From positions 1-64,000 of the forward strand of contig CAMAWR010000005.1 of the NCBI GenBank assembly GCA_945862045.1: a DNA stretch of 64,000 nt, written 5' to 3'. A model generated the notes under the pieces. The model was not told the DNA's origin and did no database searches. It saw nothing but the letters and a program-made list of their open reading frames with translations. The position numbers and the translations under genes are program-made. This document shows, in pieces, positions 1-9,328 of this stretch. This stretch comes from Bifidobacterium breve. GTDB taxonomy: Bacteria > Actinomycetota > Acidimicrobiia > Acidimicrobiales > Ilumatobacteraceae. Each line of letters begins with the position of its first letter. Within the stretch, counting starts at the first letter, position 1.

Positions 1-422
1 GTCGGTTGCACTTCATACCAATAGGTTCCTCCGGCTGACAACGACACTGAGCCGGTATAAGTTGCCACATTACCTGCACTAGTGGATTGCCAGGTCAGAG
101 ATCCGAGTTGTGTACCGGGTAAGCTCGAGACATTTGACCAGATGACAACTTTTGTAGAAGATGGATATTTTTGAGCGCTGCTTAGTTGATTCGTGGCCGA
201 AGTAATGGTCGCTGCTCCGCCGGCAGTGAACTGATGCGCATACCGGACATTACTTCGAACTATCCAACTGCCGCACTGGCCGGTTGTCTCTGACATTGTC
301 GTAAAAATAACCCCGTCGGCGAGCGACACCGTTGGGGGCGATACAGCAACCAACCCCACTCCAAGAAGAACTGATGAAAGCACTAACCGGGCGTTGCGAC
401 TGACTCGCATGACGAGATTCAT
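1..422 (-). CDS. Secreted surface protein, 3' part beyond the window edge
   Basis: An open frame runs from an ATG at 422 to the left edge without a stop, so only the first 140 residues are visible. The N-terminus is a classic Sec signal peptide: basic start (MRVSRNAR), hydrophobic stretch LVLSSVLLGVGLVAV, then a small-residue region near residue 34. The mature part is rich in Ser, Thr, Gly and Trp, with alternating polar beta-strand-like segments (FTAGGAATITSATNQLSS) that resemble the beta-sandwich 'choice-of-anchor' domains of exported proteins. That family name is a tentative impression. A second in-frame ATG at 410 could also be the start. Function unknown; anchoring and C-terminus cannot be judged. 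Confidence 0.7.
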   Translation of the reverse strand, partial: MNLVMRVSRNARLVLSSVLLGVGLVAVSPPTVSLADGVIFTTMSETTGQCGSWIVRSNVRYAHQFTAGGAATITSATNQLSSAQKYPSSTKVVIWSNVSSLPGTQLGSLTWQSTSAGNVATYTGSVSLSAGGTYWYEVQP

Positions 423-578
423 CCGCTAAGAGATGTGCCGAGTCAAGGATGAACCCATAGGTGAACAATATCCACCTTTGGTGAACTTTTTTCACTTCGA
501 CTTAGAAATCGACCTAACCCACGATCCTGATTTCTTTAGACCCTTTAATTTGGTTCGAACTAGGCGTTTTCGGGGGGG
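423..578. other. Intergenic region between two minus-strand genes
   Basis: The longest gene-free stretch of the window, 156 bases, between the acyl-CoA dehydrogenase stop (579) and the secreted-protein start (422). It must hold the promoter of the secreted-protein gene. No clear promoter, terminator or RNA motif was recognised. Confidence 0.4.
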
Positions 579-1790
579 TTATTCGACGCGCATCCCAGAG
601 ATTGCGCGAGCAATCACAAGTTGTTGTATCTCTGAGGTGCCCTCAAAGATGGTGTGAATCTTTGCGTCACGGTGCCAACGCTCGACCGGATATTCACGCG
701 TATATCCGTAGCCACCCAAGATCTGGATTGCCTCCTCGGTCACTTTCACTGCCATCTCTGATGCAAAGTATTTGCTTTGTGAGCCTTCACCGTTTTTGAA
801 GCCACCATTTTTTGCCAGCCACGATGCACGCCAAATCAAGAGGCGCGCTGCATCAATCTGGGTGATCATGTTGGCAAGTTTGAAGGCAATCGCCTGGTGC
901 ATGATAATCGGCTTGCCGAATGCTTTGCGCTCTTTGGCGTACTCAAGTGAAAATTCGTATGCCGCCCGTGCAACTCCGAGTGCCTGAGCACCCACAGCCG
1001 GACGCGTTGCTTCGAATGTTGCCATCGCTGGTTGCTTGCCGCTCGAGGTTCCTTCGCGATAGCGAGCAAGTTTGGCGTCAAGTTTTTCTCTGCCGCCCAG
1101 CAGACAGCGGCCGGGCACGCGCACATCGTCAAGCACGACTTCTGCGGTGTGGCTGGCGCGAATGCCATGCTTCAGATACTTCTGACCCTGCGACAGGCCC
1201 TTGGTTCCTGGCGGAATGACGAAGCTTGCCTGCCCGCGACCTTTCAATTCTGGGTCGACAGCGGCAACCACCACGTGCACATTGGCGATGCCGCCATTGG
1301 TGATCCAGGCCTTGGTGCCGTTGAGCACCCACTCGTCGTTGGCTTCGTCGTAAATGGCACGTGTGCGCAGGTTTGACACGTCGCTTCCCGCATCGGGTTC
1401 ACTCACACAAAATGCGCCGAGCTTCACGTCATCAGCGGTGCCGTAGCACTGTGGCACCCACTCCATCATCTGTTCTGGTGTTCCGTTACCGGCGATGCCA
1501 GCAGCAGCAAGACCCGAACCCATGATCGCCATGCCGATACCGGCGTCGCCCCAGAACATTTCTTCAATCGCCACCACCATCGTGAGGCCGGTTGGGTCGG
1601 CCATTGCATTCATGATGAAGTCGAGGCCGTACAAACCGATCTTCGCGGCTTCTTGCACCACCGGCCACGGGAATTCCTCTTTTTCGTCCCACTCGTGTGC
1701 AGCAGGGCGAATGGTGTCGACGGCAAACTGGTGAACCCAGTCTTTAATTTGTAATTGGTCGTCATTGAGTGCAAGAGAGAAATCAGCCAT
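579..1790 (-). CDS. Acyl-CoA dehydrogenase
   Basis: FAD-dependent acyl-CoA dehydrogenase of 403 residues, the usual family length; it introduces the alpha,beta double bond into an acyl-CoA and passes electrons to ETF. Visible signatures are AFCVSEPDAGSD (126-137, FAD/substrate-binding) and the C-terminal GGYGYTREYP followed by IFEGTSEIQ, where Glu383 sits at the catalytic-base position of the medium-chain enzyme family. Substrate chain length cannot be read from sequence. It lies 32 bases downstream of cysS on the same strand, so the two may be co-transcribed, although no functional link is obvious. No beta-oxidation partners are nearby. Confidence 0.95.
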   Translation of the reverse strand: MADFSLALNDDQLQIKDWVHQFAVDTIRPAAHEWDEKEEFPWPVVQEAAKIGLYGLDFIMNAMADPTGLTMVVAIEEMFWGDAGIGMAIMGSGLAAAGIAGNGTPEQMMEWVPQCYGTADDVKLGAFCVSEPDAGSDVSNLRTRAIYDEANDEWVLNGTKAWITNGGIANVHVVVAAVDPELKGRGQASFVIPPGTKGLSQGQKYLKHGIRASHTAEVVLDDVRVPGRCLLGGREKLDAKLARYREGTSSGKQPAMATFEATRPAVGAQALGVARAAYEFSLEYAKERKAFGKPIIMHQAIAFKLANMITQIDAARLLIWRASWLAKNGGFKNGEGSQSKYFASEMAVKVTEEAIQILGGYGYTREYPVERWHRDAKIHTIFEGTSEIQQLVIARAISGMRVE

Positions 1791-1822
1791 GACTACAAGT
1801 TACCAGTGGGTAGGTTGCGGCG

Positions 1823-3181
1823 TTATGTCGAGCGACGAAGTGCAGTGCCCTGCTTGGTGGTTTCTACCAACCAGCCGTCGGCTTGCAGTTCAGCCCGCAG
1901 CGCATCGGCTTTTGAAAAATCTTTGGCGGCGCGCGCAGCATCAAGCGCTGCGGCCTTTGCTTGTGCAGATGCATCAACTTGGGTTGCCGCCACAAGCTGC
2001 AACCCGAGTGCTGCACACATCTCGTGCACGGCGCCAACGAGTGCACCCGCTGATGCATCGCTTGCATCAATGGCGCCGTTGGCTTGGCGCACCGTGTCAA
2101 AAATCAAACCCATCGCCTGCGGTGTGTCCAAATCATTGTCCATCAGCGCGCGGAACTGAGCCAACACTGTTGGGTCCGACGCAGCTCGCACAACAGCACC
2201 GCGCGCAGCAAAGGCATCGAGACCCCCCAGCGCATTGACTGATGAATCGATGTTGTCCTGGCCCACCTTGACCGGCGAGCGGTAGTGGGTTTGCAGCAGC
2301 AACATGCGATACGCGCGCGGGTCATAGTTGTCGAGCAGATCCAACAAGTTCGCCACGTTGCCGATGCTCTTTGACATTTTTTCACCCTCCGGGTCGACCA
2401 CGAAACCGTTGTGCATCCAATGGCTGGCGAATTGTTTGCCGAGTGCCACTGCCTGAGCACGCTCATTTTCATGATGCGGAAACCGCAGGTCGGCACCACC
2501 ACAATGCAAATCAAAACCCTCACCCAGTAACTCCAGACTCATCACCACGCACTCGCTGTGCCAACCAGGTCGACCTGCACCCCACGGCGACGGCCACGAC
2601 GGCTCATCAGGTTTGGAGAATTTCCACAAGGCAAAATCTGCTGAATGACGCTTTTCCTGCGCGCCGAGCACTTCGCGATCACCACCGCCAGCCAGCATGT
2701 CGTCAAGCGACTGGTATGCAAGTGCGCCGTAGCCCGCCACCTTTTGCACCTCGAGATACACGCCATCACTCGTGGCATACGCGGCGCCGCTGCCAATCAA
2801 CTCGCCGATCATATGCACCATCTGCTCGACATAGTCAGTGGCATGAGGAATATCGGTCGGGCGCTTCACCCCCAGGCGACCCATGGCATCGAACCACACC
2901 GATTCGCACTTGTCGGTGATGTCTTGCCACGGGCGCTGTTCGCGATTGGCGCGATCGATGATCTTGTCGTCGATGTCGGTGATGTTCGATACCAGTCGCA
3001 CCTCGATCCCGCACCAGTCCAGATAACGACGCAAAACGTCGTAGACGAGCGTGGCACGACCATGGCCGAGATGCGGCGGGCCATACACCGTGGGACCACA
3101 CAAATACATCCCCAACTTGCCTGGTTCGCGCAAGGCGAGCGGTCGAACTTCACGCGTCAGGGTGTCGTACAGCGCGAACAT
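1823..3181 (-). CDS. cysS: Cysteinyl-tRNA synthetase
   Basis: Class I aminoacyl-tRNA synthetase charging tRNA-Cys. The HIGH motif is PHLGH (36-40) and the KMSKS motif is intact at 268-272. Zinc and cysteine-recognition ligands are in place: Cys28 in MYLCGPT, Cys211 in HSECV and His236/Glu240 in FPHHENE. The C-terminal helical domain and the typical end (DFSKADALRAELQADGW, then a GT-R-R tail) distinguish it from the related mycothiol ligase MshC, which lacks that tail. Length 452 residues is normal. It is transcribed divergently from valS, with only about 40 bases between start codons. Confidence 0.97.
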   Translation of the reverse strand: MFALYDTLTREVRPLALREPGKLGMYLCGPTVYGPPHLGHGRATLVYDVLRRYLDWCGIEVRLVSNITDIDDKIIDRANREQRPWQDITDKCESVWFDAMGRLGVKRPTDIPHATDYVEQMVHMIGELIGSGAAYATSDGVYLEVQKVAGYGALAYQSLDDMLAGGGDREVLGAQEKRHSADFALWKFSKPDEPSWPSPWGAGRPGWHSECVVMSLELLGEGFDLHCGGADLRFPHHENERAQAVALGKQFASHWMHNGFVVDPEGEKMSKSIGNVANLLDLLDNYDPRAYRMLLLQTHYRSPVKVGQDNIDSSVNALGGLDAFAARGAVVRAASDPTVLAQFRALMDNDLDTPQAMGLIFDTVRQANGAIDASDASAGALVGAVHEMCAALGLQLVAATQVDASAQAKAAALDAARAAKDFSKADALRAELQADGWLVETTKQGTALRRST

Positions 3182-3226
3182 GAAATGATTCTACGAGTAA
3201 TGCCGCGCCACTACCGTTGAGTGCGC

Positions 3227-5833
3227 ATGTCGAACGGTTCCTCGACGCGCAGAGTTCCCGAGAAACCGACGCTCTCTGGGGCGGAAGCCCGATTGGTCGA
3301 ACGCTGGAACACTGACAACATCTACGCCTTTGATCGCACGGCTTCACGCGACGATGTGTTTGCAATCGACACACCACCGCCCACCGTGAGCGGTTCGTTG
3401 CACATGGGACACGTGTTTTCCTACACCCACACCGACATCATCGCGCGCTACCAGCGCATGCGTGGCAAGCACGTGTTTTATCCGATGGGCTGGGACGACA
3501 ACGGCCTGCCCACCGAGCGACGCGTGCAGAACTATTTCGGTGTCACCTGCGACCCGTCGTTGCCGTATGTAGCCGGCTTTGTGCCACCGTTTCGTGGCGA
3601 CCCACCCAAAGACCACCGTGCCGTGCCCGTGTCGCGTCCGAACTTCATTGAGCTCTGTGACGAACTCACTGCTCAAGACGAGCAAGTGTTCGAAGATTTG
3701 TTCCGTCGTCTCGGGTTGTCGGTGGATTGGTCGCTGTTGTACACGACTATCTCCAAGCATGCGCGGCGCACGTCACAGCGCGCATTTCTCGACAACTTGG
3801 CGCGCGGAGAGACCTACACCCAAGAAGCCCCCACGCTGTGGGACGTCGATTTCGGCACCGCGGTGGCACAGGCCGAGTTGGAAGATCGCGAACGACCGGG
3901 GGCATATCACACGGTGGCGTTTCACGGTGCTGACGGTGACGTGATTATCGAAACGTCGCGACCCGAGTTGATTCCGGCCTGCGTCGGTTTGGTTGCGCAT
4001 CCCGACGATGCGCGCTACGCGCCACTGTTTGGCAAAACTGTTCACACACCGCTGTTTGATGTGGAAGTCAGCGTGTATCCGCACCCACTTGCCCAACCTG
4101 ACAAAGGCACGGGCATTGCGATGGTCTGCACGTTCGGCGACCTCACCGACGTGGTGTGGTGGCGCGAATTCAACTTGCCGACCCGCGCCATCATCGGCCG
4201 CGATGGGCGCATCATCACCGAACCGCCCGCTGCGATTGTGTCTGATGCCGCCCGCGCGCACTACGCCGTGCTCGCCGGCAAAACCGCGAAACAGGCACAA
4301 ACCGCAATCGTCGATTTGTTGCGCACATCGGGCGACTTGCAGGCCGAACCGCGGCCGATCACGCACCCGGTGAAGTTCTATGAAAAAGGTGATCGCCCAC
4401 TTGAAATCGTCACCAGCCGACAGTGGTACATCCGCAACGGTGGCCGCGACGAATCGCTACGCAACACGTTGCTGGCCCGCGGTGAAGAGATGGCGTGGCA
4501 CCCCGACCACATGAAACATCGTTACGCCAACTGGGTGCAGGGTTTGAACGGCGACTGGCTCGTGTCACGTCAACGTTTCTTTGGTGTGCCGATTCCACTG
4601 TGGTATCGCGTTGGTGCCGACGGCACACCCGACCACGACGCACCGCTCGTGCCGACTCGCGAACAACTTCCGATCGACCCGAGCACCGACGTGCCGAGTG
4701 GTTTCATCGCAGCACAACGCAATGTCATCAGCGGGTTCGTCGGTGACCCCGACGTGATGGACACCTGGGCCACATCATCACTCACCCCACAAATTGCCTC
4801 GAACTGGGTGGATGGCGACGATTTGTTCTCACGGGTCTTCCCGATGGACATGCGACCACAAGGCCACGACATCATTCGCACGTGGCTGTTTTCCACCATG
4901 GTGCGCTCGCACTTTGCCCACGGGGGTATCCCATGGAAGCGCGCCGCATTGTCGGGGTGGATTCTTGACCCCGACCGCAAGAAGATGTCGAAATCCAAGG
5001 GCAACGTGGTGACACCAATCGACCTGTTCGATAAATATGGCAGCGACGCCGTGCGATACTGGGCGGCTTCGGCTCGCCCTGGTGTCGACACCGCATTCAG
5101 CGAAGACCAGATGAAAGTTGGTGGCAAACTTGCCAACAAATTGCTGAACGTCACCAAATTCGTGCTCGCCTTCGGTGGCGACGAAACCGGTGCAGTCGGC
5201 CTGCCGATTGACCGAGCCATGCTCACGCGGCTGTCTGTCGTGGTCACTGATGCAACCACAGCCTTTGATGAACTCGACTACGCCCGCGCGCTGGAGCGCA
5301 CCGAATCGTTCTTTTGGTGGTTCTGCGACGACTATGTGGAGTTGGTGAAAACCCGTGCCTACGGTGCTGGTGGTGTCGACGGTGTTCCAGCCAGTGGTAA
5401 CGTTGCCGACGATTCGCTGTCGGCGCGCAACGCACTCACCCGTGCATTGAGCGTGTTGCAACGACTGTTTGCCCCACACATGCCGTTCTGTACCGACGAA
5501 GTGTGGTCATGGTGGCACGACGCCAGCGTGCACCGCGCCGAGTGGCCGACACGTATCGAAGCTGGTGATGTCGACTTTGGCGAGGTCAACCCCGCAGAAT
5601 TTTTGTTGGCCACGATCAGTGCGGTACTGTCAGAAATTCGCCGCACAAAAACCGAGGCGAAGGTCTCGCAACGTGCGGCGGTGTCACTTGTGGTGGTGGT
5701 CTGCGATGACGCCCGTGCTGCAGCGATCACCCATGCCCGTGTCGACCTTGTCAACGCAGGCAACGTCACCGACTTTGCCGTAACACAAGGCGACTCGCTG
5801 ACAGTCACCGTCACACTCGCACCGGCATCATGA
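3227..5833 (+). CDS. valS: Valyl-tRNA synthetase
   Basis: Class I synthetase charging tRNA-Val, with an editing domain inserted in the Rossmann fold. The HIGH signature is SGSLHMGH near residue 57, a GWDDNGLPTERRVQ segment follows, and KMSKSKGN lies near residue 586. The editing-domain stretch ETSRPELIPACVG is present. At about 868 residues it is the short type, without the long C-terminal coiled-coil arm of many bacterial ValS proteins. The ATG at 3227 is preferred; an in-frame GTG at 3221 is an alternative and neither has a good ribosome binding site. The stop overlaps the next start (ATGA at 5830-5833), which suggests translational coupling to the LCP gene. Confidence 0.96.
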   Translation: MSNGSSTRRVPEKPTLSGAEARLVERWNTDNIYAFDRTASRDDVFAIDTPPPTVSGSLHMGHVFSYTHTDIIARYQRMRGKHVFYPMGWDDNGLPTERRVQNYFGVTCDPSLPYVAGFVPPFRGDPPKDHRAVPVSRPNFIELCDELTAQDEQVFEDLFRRLGLSVDWSLLYTTISKHARRTSQRAFLDNLARGETYTQEAPTLWDVDFGTAVAQAELEDRERPGAYHTVAFHGADGDVIIETSRPELIPACVGLVAHPDDARYAPLFGKTVHTPLFDVEVSVYPHPLAQPDKGTGIAMVCTFGDLTDVVWWREFNLPTRAIIGRDGRIITEPPAAIVSDAARAHYAVLAGKTAKQAQTAIVDLLRTSGDLQAEPRPITHPVKFYEKGDRPLEIVTSRQWYIRNGGRDESLRNTLLARGEEMAWHPDHMKHRYANWVQGLNGDWLVSRQRFFGVPIPLWYRVGADGTPDHDAPLVPTREQLPIDPSTDVPSGFIAAQRNVISGFVGDPDVMDTWATSSLTPQIASNWVDGDDLFSRVFPMDMRPQGHDIIRTWLFSTMVRSHFAHGGIPWKRAALSGWILDPDRKKMSKSKGNVVTPIDLFDKYGSDAVRYWAASARPGVDTAFSEDQMKVGGKLANKLLNVTKFVLAFGGDETGAVGLPIDRAMLTRLSVVVTDATTAFDELDYARALERTESFFWWFCDDYVELVKTRAYGAGGVDGVPASGNVADDSLSARNALTRALSVLQRLFAPHMPFCTDEVWSWWHDASVHRAEWPTRIEAGDVDFGEVNPAEFLLATISAVLSEIRRTKTEAKVSQRAAVSLVVVVCDDARAAAITHARVDLVNAGNVTDFAVTQGDSLTVTVTLAPAS

Positions 5834-7119
5834 CCGAATCACGAACCCCGCCACGGCCACGCTCACACGTGGTGGTCGTGGTGGTCAATCTTTTCATCGC
5901 AGCAACGCTGATTGTTGCTGGTGTTCTCGTTGTGTGGGCCAACAACAAGGTTGGTGATCGGCTCGTCGTCAGCATCGACGGTGGCACCACGTCGGCCACC
6001 ACGCCCGACGGTGCACCAGCCGAAAACTGGGATTACGACACCAGCAATTTGCGCGCCAAGAACTTTCTGCTGACAGGTTCCGACAACGGCGCCTGCCCCG
6101 ACAAAGGTGACGGCACCAGCGGGGGTATCGGTGATCGAACCTCATTCGGTGAGCGCTCCGACACCATCATGGTGTTGCGCGTCGACCCTGCGGTGAACGA
6201 TGTGGTGGTGCTGTCATTTCCCCGCGACTTGTGGGTGAAGATTGCCGGCACCACACGCGAGGCACGCATCAACTCGGCTTTCGACAGCAAGGACCCGAAC
6301 CGTTTGATTCGTACCATCGCCGACAACTTCAATGTGCCGATTGACCACTACGTGAACGTCAATCTGTGTGCGTTCAAAGAAATCGTCGACTCTGTTGACG
6401 GCGTCAAAATTCCGTTTTCACACCGCACGAAGGATGACAAGGTTGGTTTTCGCGAAGTGGGCCCAGGCTGTGTCGAGTTGCGCGGCTCGCAGGCGCTTGC
6501 CTACGTTCGTTCACGTTCCGGCTATCGATACTTCAACGAGTCAGAACAGGATTGGGTCAGCGACCCGACCGGCGACATTGGCCGTATCAACCGTCAGCAA
6601 GATTTTCTGCGACGCTCAATGCAGCGTGCACTTGATCGCGGTACGAGCAACCCGGCAACCGCAAACGCCTTGCTCAATGTTGCACTCGATCGCGTAATTA
6701 CCGACGACCGTTTGACTCCGCGAGATTTACTCAGTTTGGCACAAGCGATGCGGAATCTCGACACCAGCGGCGTGAACTCGTACACCGTCGAGTGGTCGAT
6801 GCGGCGCATCGGTGGCGAGTCGGTGCTGATGCCGATAACCAACACCGATTCGATGCAGGCAATCTTGGCGCTATTTCGTGTCGACGGGGCGACGGGTGAC
6901 GAGTCGGCATTCGTACCCCCATCCACGCGTACGGCATCGCTCGCCATCGTGCCGTTTGCATACGTGCCACTCGCCCAACTACTGCTTGATGTGTTGCTTG
7001 CTGGCGACGATGTGGTCGGCACACGTGCCGACATCAGCACCACCGATACGACGCTTCCTCTCGCACCGACGCAGGATCGCCTCGGTATGTTTCCGCCTGA
7101 CGATCCATCGTGTCGCTAA
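5830..7119 (+). CDS. LytR-CpsA-Psr (LCP) family protein
   Basis: LCP proteins are membrane-anchored enzymes that transfer undecaprenyl-linked glycopolymers to peptidoglycan (or to proteins). There is a short cytoplasmic N-terminus, one membrane segment at about residues 14-38, and an extracellular LCP domain. Family signatures are RSDTIMVLRVDP, VVVLSFPRDLWVKI, REARINSAF, and the Arg-rich pair GSQALAYVRSRSG and GRINRQQDFLR, which bind the pyrophosphate lipid head group. A roughly 150-residue C-terminal extension follows. It is translationally coupled to valS. It is a reasonable candidate for attaching the wall polymer made by the glycan clusters in this window, but that is inference. Confidence 0.92.
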   Translation: MTESRTPPRPRSHVVVVVVNLFIAATLIVAGVLVVWANNKVGDRLVVSIDGGTTSATTPDGAPAENWDYDTSNLRAKNFLLTGSDNGACPDKGDGTSGGIGDRTSFGERSDTIMVLRVDPAVNDVVVLSFPRDLWVKIAGTTREARINSAFDSKDPNRLIRTIADNFNVPIDHYVNVNLCAFKEIVDSVDGVKIPFSHRTKDDKVGFREVGPGCVELRGSQALAYVRSRSGYRYFNESEQDWVSDPTGDIGRINRQQDFLRRSMQRALDRGTSNPATANALLNVALDRVITDDRLTPRDLLSLAQAMRNLDTSGVNSYTVEWSMRRIGGESVLMPITNTDSMQAILALFRVDGATGDESAFVPPSTRTASLAIVPFAYVPLAQLLLDVLLAGDDVVGTRADISTTDTTLPLAPTQDRLGMFPPDDPSCR

Positions 7120-7134
7120 CAACTACACTCGCCA

Positions 7135-7140
7135 CGGGAG
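7135..7140 (+). promoter_or_regulatory. Shine-Dalgarno sequence that sets the plsY start
   Basis: CGGGAG lies five bases upstream of a GTG at 7146, an ideal ribosome-binding arrangement. This favours 7146 over the upstream in-frame GTG at 7110, which would overlap the LCP gene. Confidence 0.6.
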
Positions 7141-7145
7141 CAATC

Positions 7146-7733
7146 GTGCAGTTTTCTGACGTCATCGTCGTCATAATTGCTTATTTTCTTGGCACATTCC
7201 CCAGCGCCGAGTTGGTCGCTCGCAGGTTCGGCAGAGATATCACCAAGGTGGGCTCGGGCAACCCCGGGGCGTCCAACGTCATCCGCGAACTCGGCTGGAA
7301 AGCCGGTATGACCGTATTTCTTGCAGACATGGCCAAGGCTGCGATTGCGGTTGGCATTGCGTGGGCGGTGAGTGGCGAGCAGCGTGGCCCACTTGCTTAT
7401 GCCGCGTTGTGCGGTGCTGTCGCTGGCCACGTCGCACCGGTGATGCGCAAGTTTCACGGTGGCAAAGGTGTGGCGTCAGCCGGTGGCGCACTGTTTGTGT
7501 TGTTTCCAGAAGTGAGTTTGGTGATGTTTCTTTCTTGGTTTGTCATCAGCAAACTCACGCGAAAAGCCTCAGTGGCTTCTCTGGCAATCACCATTGCAAC
7601 ACCGATCGGCATGTTGATCGACGATGCAGAGCCGTGGGAGTTGTATGTGGTGCTTGGGCTAGTTGTATTTGTGATCATCAAACACCTTCCGAACATTCGT
7701 CGACTACGAACCAAAACCGAGCCGTCGCTGTAG
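7146..7733 (+). CDS. plsY: Glycerol-3-phosphate acyltransferase PlsY
   Basis: Integral-membrane enzyme that moves an acyl group from acyl-phosphate to glycerol-3-phosphate, the first step of phospholipid synthesis. The three conserved cytoplasmic motifs are visible: IAYFLGTFPSAE near the N-terminus, GSGNPGASNVIRELGWKAG, and GHVAPVMRKFHGGKGVAS. Several hydrophobic segments alternate with these loops, as in the family. With the GTG at 7146 the protein has 195 residues, the usual size; an upstream GTG at 7110 would add 12 residues. It is third in the valS-LCP-plsY-dedA run. Confidence 0.95.
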   Translation: MQFSDVIVVIIAYFLGTFPSAELVARRFGRDITKVGSGNPGASNVIRELGWKAGMTVFLADMAKAAIAVGIAWAVSGEQRGPLAYAALCGAVAGHVAPVMRKFHGGKGVASAGGALFVLFPEVSLVMFLSWFVISKLTRKASVASLAITIATPIGMLIDDAEPWELYVVLGLVVFVIIKHLPNIRRLRTKTEPSL

Positions 7734-7742
7734 CGTGCCGTA

Positions 7743-8366
7743 ATGCTCGAGTTTGTTACTCAGGCGTTTGACTGGCTGAAGGATTTTTCGTCATCACCCT
7801 GGTTTTACGTGATTATTTTTGTGATTGCTGTTGTGGATTCTGTTTTACCTATCGTGCCGAGTGAAACGCTCGTGATCATTGGCGGTGTAAGTGCCGGTAT
7901 CGGCAACCTGTGGATTCCGTTAGTGATTGCAGTTGCAGCCAGCGGCGCCTTCATCGGTGACAACATGAGTTACTTCATCGGGCGCGAAGCAAGCGACTGG
8001 GTGATGCGACGCCAGACTCGCACCGAAAAAGGTACGCGTCGTATGGCGGCCATCGTCGAGCAGGTGCATGAGCGTGGTGGACTGCTGCTGATCACCGCAC
8101 GCTTTATTCCTGGTGGTCGTACTGCACTGACATTGTCGTGCGGGGTGACCAAGCAACCACGGCGCTGGTTCATCGGGTGGGCGGCCGTGGCGGCCATTAT
8201 TTGGGGTCACTACGCAGCACTGCTTGGGTTCATCGGTGGAAAGTCTCTCGAAGACAACCACACGCTGGCGTTCATCATCGCTTTCGTTGCAGCCTTCAGC
8301 ATGACTGCCGTCATCGAATTGGTGCGCTGGCTAATGAAGCGAGCCAGATACCGTAAAACTGCATGA
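7743..8366 (+). CDS. DedA-family (VTT domain) membrane protein
   Basis: Polytopic inner-membrane protein of the DedA/SNARE-associated family, implicated in lipid-carrier (undecaprenyl phosphate) and phospholipid translocation and in membrane homeostasis. Family marks are VVDSVLPIVPSETLVI, the acidic GAFIGDNMSYFIGR and the Arg-rich ARFIPGGRTALTLSCG, followed by a C-terminal hydrophobic stretch. Length 207 is typical. The substrate cannot be read from sequence. Its place between plsY and an alanine-racemase-like gene fits an envelope-lipid role. Confidence 0.92.
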   Translation: MLEFVTQAFDWLKDFSSSPWFYVIIFVIAVVDSVLPIVPSETLVIIGGVSAGIGNLWIPLVIAVAASGAFIGDNMSYFIGREASDWVMRRQTRTEKGTRRMAAIVEQVHERGGLLLITARFIPGGRTALTLSCGVTKQPRRWFIGWAAVAAIIWGHYAALLGFIGGKSLEDNHTLAFIIAFVAAFSMTAVIELVRWLMKRARYRKTA

Positions 8367-9310
8367 CGTTGCGACTCACCGTCGAGTCTCGCGCATGGCG
8401 CGAGCATGTTCGCAATGTGGTCGCCACATTTGGCGATGTATTGCCGGTGGTCAAAGGTAACGGCTACGGCTTCGGGTGCGCCGAACTCATGCCACATGCC
8501 CAGGCAATCTCCAGCAATGTTGCGGTCGGCACGGTGTACGAATTGGCCGACGTTGCGGCATCGCAGCGGGCCTTCGTGCTCACTCCCGTTGGTGTGGGTG
8601 TCGGCGATGTCGCACGTCGCGACGCCGTACTCGCCATCGCATCAATGCACGATCTGGGTGTGCTCAAACAACTTGGTGTGGCAAACCCTGTCGTAATCAA
8701 AATCGAATCGTCGATGCATCGCTATGGCATCACGACGACCGAGGCCGCCGAACTGCGCAAGCGCGCTGAAGCTGCGGGTCACCAAGTGGTTGCCTGGTCG
8801 GTGCACTTGCCGCTGGCCGGTAGCGACGCAGACCATGCCGATGAAGCAATCGCTATCGCTGGCGGTCTTGCAACTGACCTGCCACTACACCTCAGCCACA
8901 TCGGTGCAGCCGTGCAACGTGTTCGGGCGTCCACTGCCCACCACGTGGTGGTACGTACCGGCACCCACTTGTGGCTGGGTGATAAGTCCATGGTGGCGCT
9001 GCACGCCGATGTGATTGCTATTCGTGCCGCAACATATGGCACCGCTGGTTACCGCGCAACACAGATTTCTGCTGGCACTGACACCCGTCTCGTGATGGTT
9101 GGTTGTGGGTCAAGCCACGGTGTTGGTGCACTCGACGATGGCCACAGCCCGTTTCACTTTGCCCGTCAACGCCTAGCGATGCTCGAGCCACCACACATGC
9201 ACACCACTATGTTGTGTGGGTCAGACAATTTGTACCCACATGAGGGTGACTGGGTGGATGTGCAACAACCGATGACGCGGGTCTACCCCGATGTCATCGC
9301 GTGGCGCTAA
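8363..9310 (+). CDS. Alanine-racemase-like PLP protein (fold type III)
   Basis: The N-terminus carries VVKGNGYGFG, the PLP-lysine motif of alanine racemases, with the lysine near residue 30, and later KIESSMHRYGI, matching their K-x-D/E-x-G-M-x-R-x-G segment. The C-terminal half has GCGSSHGVGALDD and a last beta-stranded part (DWVDVQQPMTRVYPDVIAWR). At 315 residues it is shorter than catabolic or biosynthetic Alr enzymes (about 360-380), and the usual second-domain tyrosine context is not clearly recognisable. It could be an alanine racemase or a divergent racemase acting on another amino acid. The ATGA overlap with dedA suggests co-translation. Confidence 0.7.
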   Translation: MTLRLTVESRAWREHVRNVVATFGDVLPVVKGNGYGFGCAELMPHAQAISSNVAVGTVYELADVAASQRAFVLTPVGVGVGDVARRDAVLAIASMHDLGVLKQLGVANPVVIKIESSMHRYGITTTEAAELRKRAEAAGHQVVAWSVHLPLAGSDADHADEAIAIAGGLATDLPLHLSHIGAAVQRVRASTAHHVVVRTGTHLWLGDKSMVALHADVIAIRAATYGTAGYRATQISAGTDTRLVMVGCGSSHGVGALDDGHSPFHFARQRLAMLEPPHMHTTMLCGSDNLYPHEGDWVDVQQPMTRVYPDVIAWR

Positions 9311-9328
9311 GCAATCGCCAGCCCTAGT

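Noticed and set aside
250-495. 81-codon minus-strand frame at the left edge
   Set aside because: The overlapping frame from 422 has a signal peptide and continues off the window edge, so it is the real gene; this frame is a shadow.
1823-3181. Mycothiol ligase MshC as an alternative for the synthetase gene
   Set aside because: The protein keeps the CysS C-terminal domain and KMSKS, which separate it from MshC.
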